Assembly (NCBI RefSeq): GCF_004025535.1
Contig: NZ_QJRG01000042.1
Location: 1 to 64,000, forward strand
Direction: 5' to 3'
Length of the DNA stretch: 64,000 nt
From: Pseudomonas alkylphenolica
Lineage (GTDB): Bacteria; Pseudomonadota; Gammaproteobacteria; Pseudomonadales; Pseudomonadaceae
Position 1 is the first letter of the stretch; the number at the start of each line of letters is the position of its first letter. The notes beneath the pieces were generated by a model. It did not search any database, had not been told where the DNA came from, and saw only the letters and a list, made by a program, of their open reading frames with translations. The translations under genes and the position numbers were made by a program. Shown here piece by piece: positions 1-8,628 of the stretch.

Positions 1-440
1 CCACGCGCGATACCGCGGCGACCATGGGGATGGTCGCCTGGCCGCCGCAAGTGACCATGTTGACGTTGAGCTGGCCGAGGTTCTGCTCCAGGTTGACCAC
101 CGGCACGCAGTACGGGCCGATGGCTGCTGGGGTCAGGTCTATCAAACGGATACCCGGTTTGATCGAACGCAGGAACGCATCGTTTTTAACGTGGGCGCCG
201 GCGCTGGTGGCATCGAAGACGAAGTCGATGTCGGCAAACGCTGGCAGACGGGTCAGGCCTTCTACGCCTTCGTGGGTCGTGGCCACGCCCATCCGTGCAG
301 CGCGCGCCAGGCCATCGGACGCCGGGTCGATACCCACCATCGCCGACATTTCCAGGTGCTGCGCATTACGCAGGATCTTGATCATCAGGTCGGTACCGAT
401 GTTGCCGGAACCGATAATGGCAACCTTGAGTTTCTTCATG
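1..440 (-). CDS. mhpF: Acetaldehyde dehydrogenase (acylating), partial
   Basis: Converts acetaldehyde to acetyl-CoA with NAD+ and CoA, the last step of the meta-cleavage route after the aldolase MhpE. The N-terminal ~146 residues are present. They begin [18 protein letters not shown], a Rossmann dinucleotide-binding motif, and include the active-site cysteine context [12 protein letters not shown] near residue 131. The ATG is at 440 and the gene runs off the window start, so about half of the usual ~310 residues is missing. It lies 29 bp downstream of mhpD on the same strand. In known clusters mhpE follows and would be outside the window. The family assignment is secure. Confidence 0.93.
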
Positions 441-469
441 CTGGTGCGCTCTTTTGGTTGAGCTGCCGA

Positions 470-1264
470 TCACTCGGCGGAAAAATTGACGGCGACCTGG
501 CCAATGCCTTCGATCAGCGCCTCGAAACGGTCACCGGCATTGACCCCCACCATCGGCCCCAGGGCGCCGGTCAGGACGATGTCGCCGGCGCGCAGCGGCT
601 CACCCAGCTGCGCCATGGTCCGCGCCAGCCACACGGCGGCATTGAGCGGATGGCCCAGGCATTCAGCGCCACTGCCGCTGGATACCTGCTCACCGTTACG
701 GGTCATGCGCATCAGGGTGTTGCGCAGGTCGACTCCGGCCAGCGGCACGGCGGGGCCACCGAGTACGAAGCAACCGCTGGAGGCGTTGTCGGCCACGGTG
801 TCGACAAAGCGGATGTTCCAGTTCTGTACACGCGAGCCGACAATCTCCAGCGCTGGCAACACCCAGCCGGTGGCGTTCAGCAGGTCGGCAAAGGTGGTGT
901 CGGGGCGCGGCAGGTCCTGGTTGAGGATCAAGGCGATTTCCGCCTCGATCTTCGGTTGCAGCACGCGGTTGAAGGGCACCACTTCGTTGTCGCCGTAGCA
1001 CATGTCGGCAAACAGAGTGCCGAAGTCCGGCTGGTCGACGCCAAGCTGGGCCTGCACCTTGGGATTGGTCAGGCCGATCTTGCGCCCGACCACGCGGCGC
1101 CCGCCGGCAACGGCGTGGGCGACGTTGAGGCGCTGAATCGCGTAGGCGGCCTCGCCGGCGTCTTCGCCGATCTGCTCACGCAACGGGGCAATCGCCTCGC
1201 CGCTATGCTCGGCAGCGCGCAGGGCGGCGGCCAGTTGTTCAAGGGTTTGCTGGGTCACGCTCAT
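470..1264 (-). CDS. mhpD: 2-keto-4-pentenoate hydratase
   Basis: Hydrates 2-oxopent-4-enoate to 4-hydroxy-2-oxopentanoate in the meta-cleavage pathway. The 264 residues match the family's usual length. The [21 protein letters not shown] block and the EAEIAL metal-binding region are typical of the fumarylacetoacetate-hydrolase-like hydratases. The frame stays open 15 codons upstream, but the ATG at 1264 ([10 protein letters not shown]) gives the conserved N-terminus and is preferred. It lies between mhpC (64 bp upstream) and mhpF in the same operon. Confidence 0.93.
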   Translation of the reverse strand: MSVTQQTLEQLAAALRAAEHSGEAIAPLREQIGEDAGEAAYAIQRLNVAHAVAGGRRVVGRKIGLTNPKVQAQLGVDQPDFGTLFADMCYGDNEVVPFNRVLQPKIEAEIALILNQDLPRPDTTFADLLNATGWVLPALEIVGSRVQNWNIRFVDTVADNASSGCFVLGGPAVPLAGVDLRNTLMRMTRNGEQVSSGSGAECLGHPLNAAVWLARTMAQLGEPLRAGDIVLTGALGPMVGVNAGDRFEALIEGIGQVAVNFSAE

Positions 1265-1328
1265 AGTCACCTCGGGGTTCACGGCGCGGCCGCTCGGGCG
1301 GCCACGCAATCAGCTGTTTGGCGTCTGC

Positions 1329-2186
1329 TTAAGGGGCAAGAAAATCCACGACCAGGCGGTTGAAACGCTCGGCGTGTTCCCACTGCACCCAATGGCCGCA
1401 GTTGTTGAACACATGCAGTTCGCTGTTGGGGATACCGGCGACCAGACGCAAGCCGGTGTCCATTGGCACAAAGCGGTCGTTGCGGCCCCAGATCACCAGG
1501 GTGGCCGCGCTGATTTCAGCCAGGCGCGTCGACACATCCGGGAACTGTCGGGGATGCAACGCCAGGCTGCGGGTGAAGTTCTCCAGGTGGTCACGGCGCT
1601 GGAGCATGTTCTCCAGGCGACCTGAGATCAGCTCGGCAGTGAGGTCTTTGCTGTCATACACAAAGATGTCCATCATCTGCTGCAGGTGGTCTTGCGTGGG
1701 CTCGCGGTACACCTTCTGCAGCAGCTTGATGCCCTCGGTCGGCATCGGCACGAAGGCACTGACGCCACCGGTACCACCGCCCATCAGCACCAGGCGGCCA
1801 ACGCTGTGCGGGTAGTCGAGGGCAAACGCCACCGCACTGTGACCGCCCATGGAGTTGCCGATCAGGTGCGCGCGGGTGATTCCCAGTTGCGTCAGCAAGC
1901 CGTTGAGCACGCGGGCATTGAGCGCCGAGCGCGATTCTTCGCAGACGATGCTGTCGCTCTTGCTCCAGCCAGGGCAGTCCATGAGGATCACCCGGTACCC
2001 GGCCGCCACCAGCGGTTCGACGTTGCGGCTGAAGTTCGACCAGCCACTGGCCCCCGGCCCGGAGCCGTGCAGCATGACCACCACCTCCTGGCCGTCGCCA
2101 CAGTCGTGGTAGTGAATATTGAGGTGCACGCCGCGGTCTTCGATCAGGGCAAAACGGCTGGTCGCGCTTTCGCTGTACAAGCTCAT
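1329..2186 (-). CDS. mhpC: 2-hydroxy-6-ketonona-2,4-dienedioate hydrolase
   Basis: Alpha/beta hydrolase of 285 residues that splits the ring-cleavage product into succinate (or fumarate) and 2-hydroxypenta-2,4-dienoate. Visible elements are the oxyanion loop GSGPGASGW, the nucleophile elbow GNSMGG (Ser), the acid residue in WGRNDRFVP and the catalytic His in [10 protein letters not shown]. Its ATG overlaps the mhpB stop by 4 bp, which indicates translational coupling. This is the C-C bond hydrolase that matches the dioxygenase just upstream. Confidence 0.94.
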   Translation of the reverse strand: MSLYSESATSRFALIEDRGVHLNIHYHDCGDGQEVVVMLHGSGPGASGWSNFSRNVEPLVAAGYRVILMDCPGWSKSDSIVCEESRSALNARVLNGLLTQLGITRAHLIGNSMGGHSAVAFALDYPHSVGRLVLMGGGTGGVSAFVPMPTEGIKLLQKVYREPTQDHLQQMMDIFVYDSKDLTAELISGRLENMLQRRDHLENFTRSLALHPRQFPDVSTRLAEISAATLVIWGRNDRFVPMDTGLRLVAGIPNSELHVFNNCGHWVQWEHAERFNRLVVDFLAP

Positions 2187-3154
2187 ACGGCTCTCCGGGG
2201 ATTCTCAAGCGGGCTAACGGGATGGGCGCTGATCGAGCCGTAACCGGCGATCCATTCGGGAATCGGCCGGTAGTAGCGGTCGCTGGCCTGATACGGCCCA
2301 AAGCTGGCCAGGGCGGCGAAGGCGGCCACCCAGGTTTTGATTTCGTGGGTGGACTTGCCCGCCAGGCTCGACAACTCGGCATTGCTGACAGCGTCCAGCT
2401 CGCTCAGGCGACCCTGTTCAAGCAATGTCAGGAAATGCGCGTCCCACTCGGGGTTGAGCGGGTGCAATGTGTGCGGGTCCTCAACGAAGCGCTGCGCTGC
2501 AAGGATCACCCGTTGCGTGCGCGCTTCGCGCTCGTCGGCCGGCAGGTAACGGCCGCTGCCTTTGAGCCGGTCGGCCATCAGCCCTTCGACCTTGGCCAGC
2601 TCCGGAACCGGCGGTTGGTGGGAAAGCCCGCCGGAGCCGAGAAACAGCACGCGCTTGCCCAGCGTTGCAGCCCAGCGGCCAATGGCTTCGCCCAGCAACC
2701 GCGCCCGGGTAAAACTCGGCAACGGCGTGGCCACGGCATTGATGAACACGGGGATCACCGGCACCTCACGCAAACCACCGAGCAACAGTTCAAGCGGTTG
2801 CGCGGCCCCGTGGTCGAGCTGCATGCGGTAGGACACCGCGCTGTCGACACCCTCCTCCAACACCGCCGCCGCGCAATCCTCGGCCAATGCCTGCGGCACC
2901 GCCAAGGGCCCAGCCAGCGTGCCAAAATCACCGATGGCATGAGCGGCCATGCCGATGCAAAACGACGGCATCACGTCATAGAAAAAGCCGTTGTAATGGT
3001 CAGGGCTGAACAGGATCACCAACTCGGGATCGAATGCGGCAATACGCTGGCGCGCCGCCGCGATCACCTCGTCGACTTCATCCAGAACGGCCTGCGCCGG
3101 GTCCACATGGCCCATCAACGGCGTATGCGAAAGACAATGCAGGTAAGCGCTCAT
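2183..3154 (-). CDS. mhpB: 2,3-dihydroxyphenylpropionate 1,2-dioxygenase
   Basis: Class III extradiol dioxygenase (LigB superfamily) that opens the ring of 2,3-dihydroxyphenylpropionate or the cinnamate analogue using Fe(II). The 323-residue protein starts [15 protein letters not shown], with the metal-ligand His. It also has the [16 protein letters not shown] and SGGLSHQPP motifs, the second being the family's acid-base/metal region. It is the first gene of the visible mhpBCDF run. The usual partners mhpR (regulator) and mhpA (hydroxylase) are not next to it. Upstream, a short open frame on the same strand ends in a stop codon that directly abuts this ATG and may be the tail of a lost gene. 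Confidence 0.94.
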   Translation of the reverse strand: MSAYLHCLSHTPLMGHVDPAQAVLDEVDEVIAAARQRIAAFDPELVILFSPDHYNGFFYDVMPSFCIGMAAHAIGDFGTLAGPLAVPQALAEDCAAAVLEEGVDSAVSYRMQLDHGAAQPLELLLGGLREVPVIPVFINAVATPLPSFTRARLLGEAIGRWAATLGKRVLFLGSGGLSHQPPVPELAKVEGLMADRLKGSGRYLPADEREARTQRVILAAQRFVEDPHTLHPLNPEWDAHFLTLLEQGRLSELDAVSNAELSSLAGKSTHEIKTWVAAFAALASFGPYQASDRYYRPIPEWIAGYGSISAHPVSPLENPRRAV

Positions 3155-3341
3155 TCACGTCACACTCAAGGTCAGGGTCAGCCGCGCGCCTTGGGCAGGC
3201 GCCGGCAGTTTGCTTGGGTCGACGATAGATTCCTGGGGATTTTGCGGCAGTCCCGTGACGGCGTGGATTATCCCTTGAGCGCAGAAAACTGCGGCAGCGC
3301 GGTACAATCCCGGCGTCATCGCCTGTGAAATGGAAACCACC

Positions 3342-3794
3342 ATGAAGGAACATACAAACCCGCTGGTCAGCTGCCTGATCTTCCCCGTCGCGCCCATCGC
3401 CGTGATCTACCTGATCGCGGGGCTGTGCAAAGACATCTGGCAGGCCAGTTACTACACCCCGGGCGAGGATGGTGGCGAGTTCGAACCGGCGATGGCCATT
3501 TTTGGCATCCCGCTTCTGCTGGTAGTGAGCGCGTTGCTGCTCGCCGGGCTGACGCTACTGACCCGCCGCATCGAAGCCCGCTATGCCCCCGGCGTGTGGT
3601 GGCGCACCCTGAGCGGAACATTGCGCATCGCGGTGGCGGCAGGTGCGTTGATCCTCTTTCTGGCGGCTGCGGCGTTCTTCATGGGCGACCCCGCAGCGGC
3701 GTCCAGCCACTGGCAGGTGGTTGTCGCCTGGCTGGCCTGGGGCGTTTGTGCAGGGGCGTTTGCGCTGCAGCAGTACCGGCGGGTGCGGCGCTGA
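3342..3794 (+). CDS. Small integral membrane protein, unknown function
   Basis: A 150-residue protein with four predicted hydrophobic segments, at about residues 8-25, 48-68, 88-108 and 120-138. It has a short polar N-terminus and a basic C-terminus (QYRRVRR). The ATG at 3342 follows a GGAAA ribosome site six bases upstream, so it is preferred to the ATG at 3330. It is transcribed away from mhpB and towards the DUF1254 gene, with 24 bp between the stops. I do not recognise a named family; it resembles the unnamed four-helix membrane proteins common in Pseudomonas. Confidence 0.7.
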   Translation: MKEHTNPLVSCLIFPVAPIAVIYLIAGLCKDIWQASYYTPGEDGGEFEPAMAIFGIPLLLVVSALLLAGLTLLTRRIEARYAPGVWWRTLSGTLRIAVAAGALILFLAAAAFFMGDPAAASSHWQVVVAWLAWGVCAGAFALQQYRRVRR

Positions 3795-3818
3795 CCGCCG
3801 CTGCCTCTGCCGACCGCT

Positions 3819-5183
3819 TCAAGGCTGCTCGGTAAGCACCGGTGGTGCCCACTTGCCCTGCTTGACGATGTCCTTGGGCACGTAGGTACGGAAAGTCAGC
3901 GAAAACGGTTTGCCCGCTAAAGAGGGTAACCAGTTCGACTCCGGGATGCCCGCAACGGGTTTGGGCCCGATGGCGATTTTCAACGAGCCGTCCGGCTCTT
4001 TTTTCAGGTTTGAATGGCTGTTGAAGTTGAAACGGTTCCACGGGTTGGGCACCACGCGGTAGTCAGGCACGCTGACCAGAATGACCGACCAGTATCCGTC
4101 GACCACGCTTGAAGGCAGGCTGTCGGCCGCAAAATGCATGACATAGCGCCTGCTGCCATCCAGTGGATGGTTGGCGGCATCGGCGACGGGTACAAAGTAG
4201 ATGACCTCGTCGGTGGTATTGGCCCAGATGCCGGCGTAGTTCACTGTGGTGCGCAGGCTGTAGTTTTCACCATAATTCCCGGTCTTTTTGCCGCCTACCC
4301 AGTTGTTGTGCGGCTCGGCGCTGCGGGCAATTGCATGGGTGACGAAATCGGGGACGACGGTGTCTTTGAGCTGCTTGTCGATCGCCTCCCGGGCCTGTGG
4401 CGAAGACGCCACATACTGGGCAACGTAACGCACCTTTTGCTGCATCTGCGCGGCAACCGGCGACACATCCAGAGCGCTGGAGAACACCTTGTCGACGTTA
4501 TCGAAGGCTTCCACGCCAAGCAGCCTGGCATTATCGAACGGCTTGACCTCGGGTGCCGGTACGACGGCAATGTCGCCAAGCGGGGTCACCTTGAACTGCT
4601 TTTGCAGGGCCAACGCGCCGTCGGGATCGCCTTTGATTTCGACCCGTGCGAGCAACTTCGCCTTGCTTGAATGCAGCTCTATGCGTGCCGCATCGGGCGG
4701 GATCGTTGCCGTGGAGCCGGGTTTGACCAGGGCAAATTTGCCATACGGTTTTGACGGGAAGGTGCGTTCATTGATGTTGGCAATCACCTCGCCCCATTCA
4801 TCCAGTAGTTGCGCGGTGTAATAACGACCCTTTACCTGCGGGACTTCCAGCAGCACGCCGTTGTGATCATCGGCAGCGATCCAGGCCTCCAGGTAGGCCA
4901 CATCGAAGTTCGGGTTCACAAAGTCTGCAGAACCCAGCGGGTTGTATTTGATGGCATTCCAGTTGAATCCGTCGCCGGCGCGGTCCATCTGCTCCTGGCG
5001 AATGACCAGCAAGCGGCCCAACAGGTAGGTGTAGGCGTCGGTGACGGTGTGAATGTCCGGCTTGCTGGCAAATGTGCCTGGGGGCTGGGCAGCACCGACC
5101 GTTGGCGCACCGATGGCCAGCATTAGCGCCGACACGGCAATACAACCTGAACGTGCTTTTTGGGTAAGCAGTGCTAAGGGCAT
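3819..5183 (-). CDS. DUF1254/DUF1214 domain exported protein
   Basis: A 454-residue protein with a signal peptide (hydrophobic stretch ending near GAPTVGAAQ). A DUF1254 region covers about residues 60-190 (FVNPNFDVAYLEAWI, GRYYTAQLLDEWGE). A DUF1214 region follows at about 330-445 (NRFNFNSHSNL, SNWLPSLAGKPFSLTFRTY). The family is periplasmic and of unknown biochemical role. The gene diverges from the LysR gene at 5297, so that regulator may control it. The assignment rests on the typical WLP and FRTYVP C-terminal blocks. Confidence 0.88.
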   Translation of the reverse strand: MPLALLTQKARSGCIAVSALMLAIGAPTVGAAQPPGTFASKPDIHTVTDAYTYLLGRLLVIRQEQMDRAGDGFNWNAIKYNPLGSADFVNPNFDVAYLEAWIAADDHNGVLLEVPQVKGRYYTAQLLDEWGEVIANINERTFPSKPYGKFALVKPGSTATIPPDAARIELHSSKAKLLARVEIKGDPDGALALQKQFKVTPLGDIAVVPAPEVKPFDNARLLGVEAFDNVDKVFSSALDVSPVAAQMQQKVRYVAQYVASSPQAREAIDKQLKDTVVPDFVTHAIARSAEPHNNWVGGKKTGNYGENYSLRTTVNYAGIWANTTDEVIYFVPVADAANHPLDGSRRYVMHFAADSLPSSVVDGYWSVILVSVPDYRVVPNPWNRFNFNSHSNLKKEPDGSLKIAIGPKPVAGIPESNWLPSLAGKPFSLTFRTYVPKDIVKQGKWAPPVLTEQP

Positions 5184-5296
5184 TTCGCAACTCCGCGTGT
5201 GCCGGCATCGCCTTGAACGCTAGCAGCCTTTGCCGGGTAATCCAGTGCCTGAACACCGTGGCATAATCGGACAGGACTCATAACAGGCCCGCATAA

Positions 5297-6190
5297 ATGA
5301 CCGTCGAAAGTTACGACCAGCTGGCGATTTTCTCAGCCGTGGCACAGGAGCGCAGTTTCACCCGCGCTGCCGCCCGGCTCGGCATGTCACAACCGGCCTT
5401 GAGCCGGGCCATGCGGCAACTGGAGGAACGCCTGGGTGTGCGCTTGCTGGCGCGCACCACGCGCAGCGTCTCCCCTACCGAAGCCGGCGAGCATTTGCTG
5501 CGCGTGATCGCTCCCCGCTTTGAGGAGATCGACAGCGAACTGGCATTGCTCAGTGCGTTTCGCGACAAGCCGGCCGGCAAGCTGCGAATCACCGCTGGTG
5601 AACACTCGGCGATCACCGTGTTGCAACCGGTACTGGCCAGATTGCTGCCCGACAACCCCGACCTGAACATCGAAATCATCGTCGACTATGGCTTTACCGA
5701 TATCGTCGCGGAGGGCTTCGACGCCGGTGTACGCCTGGGTGAACAAGTGGCCAAGGACATGATCGCGATGCGCATCGGGCCTGACATGCGCATGGCGGTG
5801 GTGGGTTCACCGGCGTATTTCAGCCGCCACCCCAGGCCCGTCGCCCCCAGTGACCTCATGGCGCACAACTGCATCACCCTGCGCCTGCCAACCTACGGCG
5901 GCCTGTCGCTGTGGGAGTTCGACAAAAACGGGCAAACCCTGAACGTGCGGGTCGAGGGCCAGCTGGTGTTCAACAACATCGCCATGCGCCTGCAGGCCGT
6001 CCTTCAGGGCCTGGGGCTGGCCTACATGCCCGAGGACCTGGTACAGGAACTGATCGCGCAAGGCCGCCTGGTGCGGGTGCTCGAAGACTGGTGCGAACCC
6101 TTCTCCGGCTACCACCTCTACTACCCGAGCCGGCGCCAGAGTTCACCGGCCTTCACCTTGCTGCGCGATACCCTGCGTTACGAAGGTTGA
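5297..6190 (+). CDS. LysR-family transcriptional regulator
   Basis: A 297-residue regulator. The N-terminal winged helix-turn-helix (residues ~5-65) reads FSAVAQERSFTRAAARLGMS then QPALSRAMRQLEERLGVRLL, the classic LysR pattern. The C-terminal substrate-binding fold contains AGVRLGEQVAKDMIA, as in the subgroup that commonly sits beside redox or aromatic genes. It is divergent from the DUF1254 gene (113 bp between starts). Its 3' end overlaps the convergent cupin/CMD gene by 13 bp. The effector is unknown. Likely targets are the DUF1254 gene and perhaps the 6.2-8.4 kb genes. Confidence 0.93.
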   Translation: MTVESYDQLAIFSAVAQERSFTRAAARLGMSQPALSRAMRQLEERLGVRLLARTTRSVSPTEAGEHLLRVIAPRFEEIDSELALLSAFRDKPAGKLRITAGEHSAITVLQPVLARLLPDNPDLNIEIIVDYGFTDIVAEGFDAGVRLGEQVAKDMIAMRIGPDMRMAVVGSPAYFSRHPRPVAPSDLMAHNCITLRLPTYGGLSLWEFDKNGQTLNVRVEGQLVFNNIAMRLQAVLQGLGLAYMPEDLVQELIAQGRLVRVLEDWCEPFSGYHLYYPSRRQSSPAFTLLRDTLRYEG

Positions 6191-7350
6191 TCGGCCTCGA
6201 CGCTGTGCAGCGCTGCCCCGGCACGCTGGGCCGCGTCGGCATCGCCCTGATCGGCCAGCAATTGAATCAGCTGGCGCAACTGCGCCGCTGTCAGGCCCAC
6301 CCGCAGGCTTGCCGCCATGTGCGAGCGCAGCTGCGACTCGACACCCGGCGTGACAGCCAACGCCGCAACGGTCGCCAGCTCCCGGCTTTGCCAGTCGAGG
6401 TTGTCGCGCGCGAAAATGTCGCCGAACAGGTGCGCCTGCAAATACTGGTTGATGACCGGCACGAAATCGAACAACGGGCCCTGGACAGGTGCCCCGGCGA
6501 TCTTCGTCTGGTTGGCTTTACCCGCCGCCAGCAGCGCATCGCCGACCGGGATGTAGCGACCGGGCTCGCGCCCCGGCTCGTCCTTAAGTCCGCTTTGCTT
6601 GCGGGCCTCGACCACCTTCATCAGCTCGCCTAGGGCATTGAGACTGCGAGGAAAGCCACTGTAAGCGTAGAGCTGCACGAGGATTTCCTTCGTCTCGCTG
6701 ACCGTCAGGCCTGCATCCAGCCCCCGGTTCAGTGCCGCGTTGAGCCCCGGCATGTTGCTGGTGGCCATGGCCGCCGCGATCAGCGGGATGGCCTGTTGTT
6801 TACCGGAAAGCGTCTCGGAGATCGGCTGGCTGGCAGGCTCGTCAAGCTCAGTCGGCGACCCATGAGCCTGGTATTGCGCATCGGTCACCTTCTCCAGCCA
6901 GTGCACATTCTTGCCATCCACCGAACCGGTCACGGCCAGGTGGGTCATGGCGCTGTCCGGCGCGGCGCCATGCCAGTGCTTGACGCCCGGCGGGCAGGTG
7001 ATGACATCGCCCGGGTGAATTTGCTGTATCGGCTTGCCCCACTCCTGAACCAGCCCCACACCGGACGTCACCATCAACCGCTGGCCTGCGGGGTGGGTAT
7101 GCCAGGCCGAGCGCGCGCCCGCTTCGAAGCTGACGTAGGCACCAGAGGCGTTGACCTCGTCTGTGGCTGTAAATAGCGGGTCGACGCGCACGTTCCCGGT
7201 GAAATAGTCCGCCGGACCCGCAACCGCCGCCTGACTGCCCGCACGGGTGATCTGTTGTGCGGACCGGGGTTCACGGGCATCGCCAGCGCCAGCGGCGTCG
7301 GCAAACGGGGCGGCAGCGCACACGGCGATGCCGATCAGGGTGTTCTTCAT
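6178..7350 (-). CDS. Exported cupin-carboxymuconolactone decarboxylase fusion
   Basis: A 390-residue protein with a signal peptide (ends around PFADA). A cupin barrel (about residues 55-150) has AWHTHPAGQRLMV and HPGDVITCPPGVKHWHG, which supply the metal-binding His residues. Two carboxymuconolactone-decarboxylase/AhpD-like helical repeats follow at about 185-265 and 300-375 (RDNLDWQSRELATVAAL). No redox CxxC is seen, so peroxidase activity of the AhpD type is unlikely. The ATG at 7350 is used; the frame also allows a TTG at 7353. The neighbouring alpha/beta hydrolase is 15 bp upstream on the same strand, probably one operon. The substrate is unknown. Confidence 0.85.
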   Translation of the reverse strand: MKNTLIGIAVCAAAPFADAAGAGDAREPRSAQQITRAGSQAAVAGPADYFTGNVRVDPLFTATDEVNASGAYVSFEAGARSAWHTHPAGQRLMVTSGVGLVQEWGKPIQQIHPGDVITCPPGVKHWHGAAPDSAMTHLAVTGSVDGKNVHWLEKVTDAQYQAHGSPTELDEPASQPISETLSGKQQAIPLIAAAMATSNMPGLNAALNRGLDAGLTVSETKEILVQLYAYSGFPRSLNALGELMKVVEARKQSGLKDEPGREPGRYIPVGDALLAAGKANQTKIAGAPVQGPLFDFVPVINQYLQAHLFGDIFARDNLDWQSRELATVAALAVTPGVESQLRSHMAASLRVGLTAAQLRQLIQLLADQGDADAAQRAGAALHSVEADQPS

Positions 7351-7365
7351 CAAGACGTCCTCTTG

Positions 7366-8415
7366 TCAGAGTGTTCTGGCGTAAAACGCAGTCAACTGGT
7401 CCATGGCGATGTCCACATACGCTGGCACCCAATAGGTGTCGATATGGGTCGCGCCGTCGATAGTGAACAGGATTTTGTCCTGGGTACCGGAGGCCTTGGC
7501 AAAGGCCTGTTGCGACATGTACAGGCTGTCGGCCTTGCTCCCCGCGATCAGCAGCAGCGGCGTGTCGAGCAGTTCGAGCTGGTCGGTGGCGTCGAAGCGC
7601 ATCAGGTCGAGCAAGCTGCTCTGGGTGTAACGGAAGGTAGAGTTGGGGTGCGCGTGGGTCTTGCCGTAGTACTCAAAGCCCTGCCGGTACAGGTCAAACG
7701 GCAGCTTGGCGATCTGCTCATCGGTCAGTGTGGCGTCACCGACATAGCGCACCTCGCCTCCCGCCGCCTCCTCGGCGCGGGCCGCCGAGGCCTGTTGCAG
7801 GCGCTCCTGGACCGTAGACAGCTGCGAATCCTGATAGCCGTTACGGCGGACCCGCCCGGAATTGAACAGGCTCAAGGTAGCGATTGCCTGGAAGCGCTTG
7901 TCGGTTTGCGCGGCCGCCAGGGCATAGCCGCCCCCGCCACAGATACCCAACAAGCCCAGGCGTTTATTGTCGGCGCCGGGATAGTTGGCAATGAAATCAG
8001 CCATGCCGTGAATGTCTTCGATGCGATGCGCCGGCTTGTCGACGTTGCGTGGCTGGCCACCGCTGGCGCCTTGATACGCGGCATCGGCGGTGATGGTGAT
8101 GTAGCCCTGATCGGCCAGACGCTGGGCATACAGCCCCGCGACCTGTTCCTTCACCCCGCCATTGGGGTGCGCCACCACCACGACCGGGTAGCGCTTCACC
8201 GCATCGTAGTTCGCCGGGGTATAGACGTTGGCGGCAATCTCGAGGCCATTGAGCGTGTAGGTGACTGGATGGATGTTGACCTTGCCCGGCTCGTTGCGGG
8301 TCAGCGCGCCGTCGTAGGTCAAAGTGAAGGGGTTCTGTTTGTAGTCGGCTGCCTCGGCGCCCGACATTCCGATCATGGCCGCCATCAGGGTGGCCTTCAA
8401 CGTGGTTCGCATCAT
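7366..8415 (-). CDS. Exported alpha/beta hydrolase (dienelactone hydrolase-like)
   Basis: About 349 residues with a signal peptide (MMRTTLKATLMAAMIGMSGA). The alpha/beta hydrolase core shows the nucleophile elbow in LLGICGGGGYALAAA, where Cys stands at the usual Ser position as in dienelactone hydrolases. The acid residue lies near IAGSKADSLYM and the His in DGATHIDTYWVP. Two adjacent ATGs (8415, 8412) are both plausible; GAGAG lies just upstream. It is followed 15 bp later by the cupin/CMD gene. The family also includes annotated DltD-like and YkfD-like hydrolases; the true substrate cannot be told. Confidence 0.82.
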   Translation of the reverse strand: MMRTTLKATLMAAMIGMSGAEAADYKQNPFTLTYDGALTRNEPGKVNIHPVTYTLNGLEIAANVYTPANYDAVKRYPVVVVAHPNGGVKEQVAGLYAQRLADQGYITITADAAYQGASGGQPRNVDKPAHRIEDIHGMADFIANYPGADNKRLGLLGICGGGGYALAAAQTDKRFQAIATLSLFNSGRVRRNGYQDSQLSTVQERLQQASAARAEEAAGGEVRYVGDATLTDEQIAKLPFDLYRQGFEYYGKTHAHPNSTFRYTQSSLLDLMRFDATDQLELLDTPLLLIAGSKADSLYMSQQAFAKASGTQDKILFTIDGATHIDTYWVPAYVDIAMDQLTAFYARTL

Positions 8416-8529
8416 GGTGCTCTCGATCAGGGGGCTCGAGGGCAAAGTACCGTTCAGTGATTCATCGATAAAGTGCAGTAATTACATAGCACTGATATCA
8501 GATTCACATAAGTATGAGGCGGGTGGATG

Positions 8530-8614
8530 GCACGGGCTGCGCCCGTGTTCGCGGCTGAAGCCGCTCCCACAGAGTCGGGACTTCACCTGTGGGAGCGGCT
8601 TTAGCCGCGAAAGG
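8530..8614. repeat. Inverted pair of REP elements
   Basis: Two inverted copies of the Pseudomonas REP core face each other: CGCGGCTGAAGCCGCTCCCA near 8551 and its complement TGGGAGCGGCTTTAGCCGCG near 8590, about 15 bp apart. The arrangement is a BIME-like hairpin pair between the TonB receptor stop and the alpha/beta hydrolase start. It can form a strong stem in either transcript. Confidence 0.85.
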
Positions 8615-8628
8615 GCCAAGGTGATCAC

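Noticed and set aside
191..1363. Long plus-strand frame (390 codons) over the mhpF-mhpD region
   Set aside because: It lies antisense to two well-supported genes, has no family features, and shows the usual high-GC shadow composition rich in Arg, Gly and His.
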